Positions 22,615 to 28,243 of a stretch of DNA of 28,243 bases are shown one piece after another. How positions within the stretch are numbered: the stretch's first letter is position 1; every line of letters starts with the position of its first letter. Made by a program: the position numbers and the translations under genes. The notes under the pieces were generated by a model. That model did no database searches, was not told the DNA's origin, and saw nothing but the letters and a program-made list of their open reading frames with translations. This DNA is from CAJXYS01 sp913063035 (lineage in GTDB: Bacteria > Pseudomonadota > Alphaproteobacteria > Rhodobacterales > Rhodobacteraceae). Where the stretch lies: contig NZ_JBOCEG010000011.1 in the NCBI RefSeq assembly GCF_050586465.1, positions 1 to 28,243 on the forward strand, in the 5' to 3' direction.

Positions 22615-22914
22615 TTGAAACTTGTAACGTTTCAAGAGGCTGAACGAAGGACCAATGTTCCAGCCTCATCCCTGAGAAAAGTCGCAGATCGATACGGCTA
22701 CACGTTTCTCTGTGGCTCTCGGTATTTCCTAAAAGAAAACGAAATCGAGGAGCTGATCGAGCTATGTCGCGTCCCTCCAAAGGCCCCCGCCTCTATTTCC
22801 GGAAAAGAAAAGGCTCCCGGAATGCATCGTACGTCATTCGCGACGGGCAATCCGAATTCTCGACCGGCACGAGCGATCGCAAAGAAGCTGAAGCAGCACT
22901 GCGCAGCTACCTGA
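22615..22914 (+). CDS. Excisionase-like helix-turn-helix protein
   Basis: This is a 99-residue basic protein. A TTG start at 22615 is preferred because GGAGA ends seven bases upstream. A GTG at 22573 in the same frame lacks a site. The first 55 residues form an Xis/MerR-type helix-turn-helix (KLVTFQEAERRTNVPASSLR, then a YGYTFLCGSRYFLKENEIEEL wing and helix). The rest is Pro/Ala/Lys-rich and overlaps the integrase reading frame by 151 nt, so only the N-terminal half seems conserved in type. It probably directs excision or represses the adjacent integrase, binding the motif array upstream. Confidence 0.65.
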   Translation: MKLVTFQEAERRTNVPASSLRKVADRYGYTFLCGSRYFLKENEIEELIELCRVPPKAPASISGKEKAPGMHRTSFATGNPNSRPARAIAKKLKQHCAAT

Positions 22915-23819
22915 TTCAGGTTGAAACTCCTCGAGAATTTCATCGGGGAGATCGCGCGAACATGAGGGTAAGCGAACTACTCGCCGTGTACGGCGATGAA
23001 CATGCTATTCGAGCAGCAGACCCGGAACGGATCGCTTATGCAATCGATGCGCTCGATGATTGGTTCGGGAACATGCTTGTTTCGGAAATCAATATAAAGA
23101 AGTGCATTAAATACGCAGAAAATAGAAACGTGAAATCAAGCACAGTTCGCCGCGAACTCAGCTGCCTGCGAGCAGCAATAAACTATGTTCTGCCAAAATC
23201 GGCGGCCAAACCTGAGCTATGGCTTCCGGAACTGGAGGAGTCATGTGGAAATTTTATCACCCGATCGCAGGCAGCTCGGCTGATCAGGATTGCCAGAAGA
23301 GATAAAAAGACAAGACATTTGGCGAAGTTCATTTTAATTGGGGTATATACCGGAACGCGAAAGACAAATATTCTACAATTAAAATTCCATCCTCATTCTC
23401 ATGGTGGCTGGATAGACATCGAAAACAATCTAATCTACAGAAAGAAGTCGGGATCAAGAAGAACGAAGAAAAGGGCACCCACTGTAAGAATTCCACCAAA
23501 ACTCCTTGTTCATCTTCGCATCTGGGAAAAGAATAATCAGAGTGGATGGGTTATCGAATTCCGCGGTAAAGGCGTGAAGTCAATAAAAACCTCCTGGTCC
23601 ACACTACGTGAGAATGCAAAACTCCCGGCCGTCACGCCTCATACACTTAGGCACACGGCGATTACATGGGCCCTGCAATCTGGCGCTCCGAAATGGGAAG
23701 CATGCGGCTATTTCGGCCTGACGATGGATACGCTCGAGCAGGTCTACGGTCATCACCATCCGGATCACCAAGCGTCCGTTCTGGAGGCCATGAACCGCGG
23801 CGGTCGTGGACGAAAATAG
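22764..23819 (+). CDS. Phage-type tyrosine integrase
   Basis: This is a 351-residue site-specific recombinase. An N-terminal arm-binding part (GPRLYFRKRKGSRNASYVIR) is followed by a core-binding helical domain (about residues 65-160). The catalytic domain has Arg199 in GVYTGTRKTNILQL, a Lys-rich beta hairpin (YRKKSGSRRTKKRAPTV), His293-Thr-Leu-Arg296 in TPHTLRHTA, and the nucleophile Tyr328 in LEQVYGHHHPD. The LGH histidine is replaced within GYFGLTMDT, a variation common in this branch. The start at 22764 is inside the excisionase-like gene, and the conserved N-terminal motif supports it. It seems intact and lies in AT-richer DNA than its neighbours. Confidence 0.9.
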   Translation: MSRPSKGPRLYFRKRKGSRNASYVIRDGQSEFSTGTSDRKEAEAALRSYLIQVETPREFHRGDRANMRVSELLAVYGDEHAIRAADPERIAYAIDALDDWFGNMLVSEINIKKCIKYAENRNVKSSTVRRELSCLRAAINYVLPKSAAKPELWLPELEESCGNFITRSQAARLIRIARRDKKTRHLAKFILIGVYTGTRKTNILQLKFHPHSHGGWIDIENNLIYRKKSGSRRTKKRAPTVRIPPKLLVHLRIWEKNNQSGWVIEFRGKGVKSIKTSWSTLRENAKLPAVTPHTLRHTAITWALQSGAPKWEACGYFGLTMDTLEQVYGHHHPDHQASVLEAMNRGGRGRK

Positions 23820-23866
23820 GCGATAAGCGCCCCGTGACCCGAACACCCACCGTCAATGAAACCACA

Positions 23867-23893
23867 AGCCCCGGCCCATCATGGGCCGGGGCT
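23867..23893 (+). terminator. Rho-independent terminator after int
   Basis: A perfect 12-bp stem AGCCCCGGCCCA/TGGGCCGGGGCT with loop TCA, followed by ATCTCATTTT, 48 nt past the integrase stop. Confidence 0.8.
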
Positions 23894-24559
23894 ATCTCAT
23901 TTTAAGAACTCGAGAGATGGCCACCGCGAGCAATCTTGCGATGGCTTCCTTTTCGGGAAAGGCCCTTTCGCATACCATACTATCAATTTCCCTGAGCACC
24001 AATTCGAGCCAATCACTACATTCTCGACCGTGCAGAATCCGGAGCTAATGGGCGGTTTCCGGTCATTCGCCGCACATTAACCGAAGGTCCGCTAAAGGCC
24101 GTCTACGCAATGCAGAGAGCGCGCTCTTGTCTGCATTGCCGGCCTTATTGCCTGTCACATGGCTGTCATCCGGGCGCGGCATGGTTGCGGGCGTGCGGTC
24201 TGCGCGGATCGCGAGGACCGACGGTCCGCAGCATGAGACGACTCAAGCGATATGGAAAACGATGGCCGACCATCCGTAGCCGCACCGCTCATCTTGGGCG
24301 GCTGACCCTCATTGTCGTTTTCGCGGCCCTTGTCATCTACCTGGCCATGACCTGAGCACCCAAGATTTTCCGCTCGGCACCGGGGTGCGAGAACGCGGCG
24401 TTCCGGCCCTCTTGCAGGTCCCCTATCGGTGCACCGGCCCGGGGTCGGAACAGCGCCCGGCTTCGCGGGAGGCGTGGCCGGAAGTTCCGCCGGCCGTCCG
24501 TGCAGTCGCCTAAACATGTCCGCACGCGGCCAAGGATCTTCAGAAGATTGATTCAGATC
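23894..24559. other. Gene-poor stretch between the integrase and the phosphate genes
   Basis: Over 660 bp with no confident gene. It holds the second copy (24064-24100) of the 37-nt block also seen at 16965-17001 and one possible small membrane ORF (24233-24355). The long minus-strand frame crossing it is a shadow of the PiT gene. Confidence 0.4.
24233..24355 (+). CDS. Possible 40-residue single-span membrane protein
   Basis: The frame reads a strongly basic N-terminus (MRRLKRYGKRWPTIRSRT) followed by one hydrophobic span (LTLIVVFAALVIYLAM) and a stop, a plausible small inner-membrane protein. No good ribosome site precedes the ATG (GAGGA lies too far upstream) and no family was recognised. 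Confidence 0.3.
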   Translation: MRRLKRYGKRWPTIRSRTAHLGRLTLIVVFAALVIYLAMT

Positions 24560-24618
24560 ATGACAGTTGGATGACAGTTTTGTAACGGTCGACAGGCTTT
24601 GTAACAGTTTTATGACAG
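24560..24618 (+). promoter_or_regulatory. Pho boxes (PhoB-binding repeats) upstream of the phosphate transporter genes
   Basis: Heptamers of the PhoB type (reverse of CTGTCAT) lie at 24560 (ATGACAG), 24571 (ATGACAG) and 24582 (GTAACGG), then at 24601 (GTAACAG) and 24612 (ATGACAG). Within each cluster they are 11 bp apart with 4-nt T-rich spacers, the exact Pho-box layout. They end 73 bp before the PiT start and predict induction under phosphate limitation. Confidence 0.82.
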
Positions 24619-24691
24619 TCGTCTTCAGGAGAGCCATCGCCAGAATCGCGACAGCGCGTTCGGCGTTCCAGCGGCAACGGGGGAAACGGGC

Positions 24692-26257
24692 ATGCTCAGA
24701 ACGGAAGAGGTGGAATCCGCCGCCCGGCTGAACAGGGAGGAGCTGTTCCGTTTCGGAACGGCTCTTCTGTTCATCGTCGGCATCATGATCTTCACCATGG
24801 GGCGTACCGATGGCGGGGTGGACGGAACGCTGCTGGTGGTGGCGGCCATGATCGGCGGGTACATGGCCATGAACATCGGGGCAAACGACGTTGCGAACAA
24901 CGTCGGGCCCGCGGTGGGATCCCAGGCCATTACCCTGACCGGGGCAATCTTCATCGCCGCCTTCTTCGAGGCCGGCGGCGCGCTGATCGCAGGCGGCGAC
25001 GTCGTGGGGACGATCAAGAAAGGCATTATCGATCCGGTTCTGATCGGTGATCGGGATACATTTATCTGGCTCATGATCGCGGCACTTCTGGCGGCCGCCG
25101 TCTGGCTGAACTTCGCGACGGCTATCGGGGCGCCGGTTTCCACCACCCACTCGATCGTGGGCGGAGTGCTCGGCGCAGGCATCGCTGCCAGCGGCTGGGG
25201 GATCGCGGACTGGACGCAGGTCGGCATGATCGCCGCAAGTTGGGTCATCTCGCCGGTTCTGGGCGGGCTGATCGCGGCGGGTTTTCTCTACCTGATCAAG
25301 CGGTCGATCACCTATCAGAAGGATATCCTCTCCGCGGCAAACAGGATGGTCCCGATCCTGGTCGCTCTCATGGCCTGGGCCTTCGGCACCTACCTGATGC
25401 TCAAGGGGATGACGAAGCTCTGGAAGGTGCCCTTCCCTGTAGCGGTGCTGATCGGGCTTGGAATCGCCGTGGCCGTTTTCGCGGTAATGCGCCCGCTCAT
25501 CCGGCGTTCGACCGCCGGGCTTGCCAACGAGAAGAGCAGCGTGAACGATCTCTTTACCGTGCCTCTGATCTTTGCGGCGGCACTTCTGAGTTTCGCCCAC
25601 GGCGCCAATGACGTCGCCAACGCGGTCGGCCCGCTGGCGGGCATCAACGACGCGATCCTCGCCGGCGGCGTTACCGAGAAGGCGTCCATCCCGCTCTGGG
25701 TCATGGCCGTGGGGGCCATCGGAATTTCGCTCGGGCTTGCCCTGTACGGCCCCAAGCTGATCCGCACCGTCGGCAGCGAGATCACCGAGCTCGACAAGAT
25801 GCGCGCCTATTGCATCGCCATGGCGGCCGCGATCACGGTGATCATCGCCTCGCAACTCGGCCTGCCCGTCAGCTCGACGCATATCGCCGTGGGTGGCGTG
25901 TTCGGCGTCGGGTTCCTGCGCGAGTACATCAAGGCGAACTATTCCCAGAAGCTCGCCGAGATCCGCGACCATCACAAGGACAGCGATCCCGAGGAGGTGG
26001 AGGCCTTCATCGCCCGGTTCGAGGCCGCCGACGTGATGACCAAGGGGGAAATGCTGCGCGAGATCAAGCGCCAGTCCTCCGAGGACCGCATCCTTGCCAA
26101 GCGCGAGCGCCGCGCCCTGGGGCGGGTCCAGCGCATCGAGCTCGTCAAGCGTGGCCTGCTCGTGCGGATCGCCGCGGCCTGGGTGATCACCGTGCCGCTC
26201 GCCGGGGTCTTGGCCGCGATGTTCTTCTTCATGATCCGCGGCATGATGCTGCCATGA
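24692..26257 (+). CDS. pit: Inorganic phosphate transporter, PiT family
   Basis: This is a 521-residue inner-membrane permease that takes up phosphate (usually as a metal-phosphate complex or with protons/sodium). The two inverted family signatures are visible: GANDVANNVGPAVGSQA in the first half and GANDVANAVGPLAG in the second. The matching conserved turns GAPVSTTHSIVGG and GLPVSSTHIAVGG are also present. About ten to twelve hydrophobic spans are present, with a long charged cytosolic part near residues 410-485 before the last span. The ATG at 24692 follows GGGGGAAAC. Pho boxes upstream imply PhoB control, unusual for the low-affinity enterobacterial Pit but common for PiT proteins in marine and soil bacteria. 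The Na/Pi cotransporter gene follows after 34 nt. Confidence 0.94.
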   Translation: MLRTEEVESAARLNREELFRFGTALLFIVGIMIFTMGRTDGGVDGTLLVVAAMIGGYMAMNIGANDVANNVGPAVGSQAITLTGAIFIAAFFEAGGALIAGGDVVGTIKKGIIDPVLIGDRDTFIWLMIAALLAAAVWLNFATAIGAPVSTTHSIVGGVLGAGIAASGWGIADWTQVGMIAASWVISPVLGGLIAAGFLYLIKRSITYQKDILSAANRMVPILVALMAWAFGTYLMLKGMTKLWKVPFPVAVLIGLGIAVAVFAVMRPLIRRSTAGLANEKSSVNDLFTVPLIFAAALLSFAHGANDVANAVGPLAGINDAILAGGVTEKASIPLWVMAVGAIGISLGLALYGPKLIRTVGSEITELDKMRAYCIAMAAAITVIIASQLGLPVSSTHIAVGGVFGVGFLREYIKANYSQKLAEIRDHHKDSDPEEVEAFIARFEAADVMTKGEMLREIKRQSSEDRILAKRERRALGRVQRIELVKRGLLVRIAAAWVITVPLAGVLAAMFFFMIRGMMLP

Positions 26258-26291
26258 GCGCGGCGTTGCCCGGGCGCCCCCTGGAGGCCGC

Positions 26292-27983
26292 GTGACTGAC
26301 ATCAGCCAGATCGCCGTTGCCACCGCCCTACTTGGCGGGCTGGCGCTGTTCCTCTTCGGGCTCGATATCCTGTCGCAGTCGCTCAAGCAGGTCGCGGGCG
26401 ACTACATGAAGGCGATCCTGGCGCGGATGGTCCGCAACCGGTTCACGGGCCTGTTCGCCGGCGCGACGGTCACCGCGCTGATCCAGTCTTCATCCGTCAC
26501 GACCGTTCTCCTGGTGGGGTTCATCTCGGCCGGGATGATGACCACGTCGCAAAGCGTGTCGATGATCATCGGCGCCAATATCGGCTCTACCTTCACGGCG
26601 CAGATCCTGGCCTTCAACGTCACGGCGCTCGGCATGCCGCTGCTGACCCTCGGGTTTTTCGTCTCCTTCGCGACCAAGCGCGAGGATGTACGGGAATACG
26701 GGCGCATCGTGCTCGGCCTGGGGCTGGTGTTTTTCGGCATGACCATCATGAGCGAAGCCATGGCGCCGCTCAGGGACTATCCCCCGTTCCTTCGTTTCAT
26801 TGCCTCCCTGGACAACCCGCTGGTGGCCGCCCTGGCGGGCGCCGGGTTCACGGCCGTGATCCAGTCCTCCGCGGCCACGACGGGCATCGTCATCGTCATG
26901 GCTGGCCAGGGCCTGATCGGGCTCGAGGCCGCGATCGCCGTGGCGCTCGGGGCCAATATCGGGACCTGCGTAACGGCGCTTCTGGCGTCGATCGGCAAGC
27001 CGCGCGAGGCGGTCCGCGCGGCGGTCGTCCATACGTTATTCAACATCGCCGGCGTACTGATCTGGATCGGCCTCATCGCGCAGCTCGCCGATGTCGCCCG
27101 GCATATTTCACCCAGCTACCCAGCGCTGAACGGCGTCGCACGCATCAACGCGGAGGCGCCGCGGCAGATCGCGAACGTCCATACCTTTTTCAACGTCGTG
27201 AACGCCGCGCTTTTCATCGGCTTCACACGGCAGATCACGACCCTGGTCGAATGGCTCATCCCCGTCCGTCCGGCCAGGGTCGAGCCGCGATACGCGCCGC
27301 AGCATTTGGATCCGCAACTGCTCGAACTGCCTGCCTTTGCCCTCGACGCGGCCCGGCTCGAGACCCTGCGGCTGGCCCGGCTGGTCGAGGAAATGCTGCA
27401 AGCGGCATTTCCCGCCGTGGTTTCCGGAAGCCCGGTGCAGATCGGCCAGCTCCGGGTCATGGACCGCCCGGTGGACCTGCTGCACCGGGAGATCGTCGGC
27501 TACCTGCGCCAGATCAGCCTCGGCGACCTGAGCGACGACCAGTCAGAATTGCTGATGGCCTATATCAAGATCGCAAACGACCTCGAGCATATCGGCGACC
27601 AGATCGCGACCGGCATGGTGACCTCGGCCCGCAAGCGCATCGACGAGAACGTGACGATCAGTAACGCCACGGCGCGGATCATCACCCGGCTTCACGGCGA
27701 GGTGGTGACGGCCATGTCCGGCGCCATTGCCGCCCTCGAGACCCGTGACCGCAATCGTGCCGCCGAGGTCCGGGCAATGAAATCAAGGGTCGCCAGGATC
27801 CTCAAGGAAATCGCCGCGCATCAGGTGGCCCGCCTGCAGACCTCTGAACCGCAGAGGCTGCCAGCCTATACCCGCGAAATTGAGCTGACCGAGGCACTCG
27901 ACGATATCTTCAGAACGATCCGTCGCATCGCCCGCACCGAGAAAACGATCTTCCGGCGCGGCATCGATGCGCAAGATACGTGA
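26292..27983 (+). CDS. Na/phosphate cotransporter family protein with PhoU-like domain
   Basis: This is a 563-residue protein. The N-terminal 330 residues form the Na/Pi cotransporter (NptA) domain with duplicated signatures QSSSVTTVLLVGFISAG and QSSAATTGIVIVMAG and about eight to nine spans. The remaining 230 residues are soluble, helical and PhoU-like (for example LLMAYIKIANDLEHIGDQI and the repeat of long amphipathic helices). The start is GTG at 26292, chosen because GGAGG lies five bases upstream and the hydrophobic start follows directly. It should export or import phosphate with sodium, with the PhoU part sensing phosphate status. It is probably co-transcribed with pit from the Pho-box promoter. 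Confidence 0.92.
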   Translation: MTDISQIAVATALLGGLALFLFGLDILSQSLKQVAGDYMKAILARMVRNRFTGLFAGATVTALIQSSSVTTVLLVGFISAGMMTTSQSVSMIIGANIGSTFTAQILAFNVTALGMPLLTLGFFVSFATKREDVREYGRIVLGLGLVFFGMTIMSEAMAPLRDYPPFLRFIASLDNPLVAALAGAGFTAVIQSSAATTGIVIVMAGQGLIGLEAAIAVALGANIGTCVTALLASIGKPREAVRAAVVHTLFNIAGVLIWIGLIAQLADVARHISPSYPALNGVARINAEAPRQIANVHTFFNVVNAALFIGFTRQITTLVEWLIPVRPARVEPRYAPQHLDPQLLELPAFALDAARLETLRLARLVEEMLQAAFPAVVSGSPVQIGQLRVMDRPVDLLHREIVGYLRQISLGDLSDDQSELLMAYIKIANDLEHIGDQIATGMVTSARKRIDENVTISNATARIITRLHGEVVTAMSGAIAALETRDRNRAAEVRAMKSRVARILKEIAAHQVARLQTSEPQRLPAYTREIELTEALDDIFRTIRRIARTEKTIFRRGIDAQDT

Positions 27984-28030
27984 CCGCGGTGGACACGGGT
28001 GAAGCCCCGGGCATGCGCGGGCGGGCTGCC

Positions 28031-28243
28031 TCACTGCGGTGACCGCGAGAGGTGGCGTGCAAATGGCTCGGGCAAATCGAAGTGCTTCTTGGCCTCTTCG
28101 AGCACCGCCGCGCCAAGAGACGGCGGTGACAGGTCGACATCGGCCGACAGCCGCTCGACGATCTCGTGCATCGCGGCAATCCGCGCGTATTTCTTGTTGT
28201 TGGCCGGCAGGACACACCAAGGCGCGTGTGCGGTGGAGGTGCG
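28031..28243 (-). CDS. ppk2: Polyphosphate kinase 2, C-terminal end (cut by window edge)
   Basis: The minus-strand frame open from the window edge to the stop at 28033-28031 gives the last 70 residues of a PPK2-family kinase. It begins RTSTAHAPWCVLPANNKKYAR, the conserved C-terminal strand and helix start that follows the catalytic core, where most members have TxHAPWYVVPA. It continues with a helix (IAAMHEIVERLSADV) and a hydrophilic tail. These enzymes move phosphate between polyphosphate and nucleotides. The gene converges with the Na/Pi cotransporter gene with 47 bp between stops. The catalytic Walker motifs lie outside the window. Confidence 0.85.
   Translation of the reverse strand, partial: RTSTAHAPWCVLPANNKKYARIAAMHEIVERLSADVDLSPPSLGAAVLEEAKKHFDLPEPFARHLSRSPQ

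Larger units (their letters stand above)
22340..23893 (+). mobile_element. AT-richer xis/int fragment of a phage or integrative element
   Basis: From about 22270 to 23830 the DNA is distinctly AT-richer than the rest of the window, with frequent AAA, AGA and ATA codons. It carries an operator region, an excisionase-like gene and a complete tyrosine integrase gene, ending in a strong terminator. No phage structural or conjugation gene accompanies it, so it is a remnant or one end of an element. No matching attachment repeat was found beside it. Confidence 0.6.

Noticed and set aside
24155..26386. 743-residue minus-strand frame across the phosphate transporter gene
   Set aside because: An antisense shadow of pit, rich in His/Asp/Arg as expected from the complement of a GC-rich membrane protein gene.

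Overview
The window is GC-rich DNA from an alphaproteobacterium. Gene content (betaine ABC uptake, an ect operon with its dedicated aspartokinase, PiT and NptA-type phosphate importers, a PPK2 kinase) suggests a halotolerant Rhodobacterales-type organism. The taxonomy is an inference, because no rRNA or housekeeping marker is present. The best-supported unusual features are an ectoine operon with no ectC and a frameshifted aspartokinase, a tRNA-Pro fragment that looks like an integration scar, and a two-recombinase module whose regulatory DNA is dense in phased repeats.

Left part (1-7700). A minus-strand glycine betaine/proline ABC transporter (binding protein, then the start of a permease) is followed by a GYD-domain protein and a cupin protein. 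Next comes a 50-nt 3' fragment of tRNA-Pro(CGG) with its terminator. To its right lie an alpha/beta hydrolase and an ectoine-type operon, ectA-ectB-ask. ectC is absent from its usual place between ectB and ask, and ask carries a +1 frameshift in a run of six G.

Middle part (7900-16840). A copper/redox-stress cluster is built around a divergent promoter region near 12.5 kb. Leftward run a response regulator, a sensor kinase, a SHOCT membrane protein, a cytochrome c, a secreted His-rich protein, a cupredoxin and a Tat-exported DUF411 protein. Rightward run a secreted Met/His/Gly-repeat EF-hand protein, a DUF302 protein, a rhodanese-like protein and a VTT/DedA-type membrane protein. A membrane-anchored serine hydrolase of the beta-lactamase fold follows.

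Recombination zone (17100-23900). A tandem helix-turn-helix protein, two overlapping large tyrosine recombinases (620 and 478 aa) and two small unknown proteins form one module in the host-like GC range. Its regulatory DNA holds a 15-bp inverted repeat, heptamers on an exact 20-bp pitch, and a perfect 16-bp hairpin. Next to it is a visibly AT-richer xis/int pair of phage type, with its own three-copy operator-like motif and a strong terminator.

Right part (24560-28243). Two clusters of Pho-box half-sites precede a PiT phosphate permease and a Na/Pi cotransporter with a PhoU-like tail. A convergent PPK2 polyphosphate kinase gene runs off the end. This looks like a PhoB-controlled phosphate uptake and polyphosphate module.
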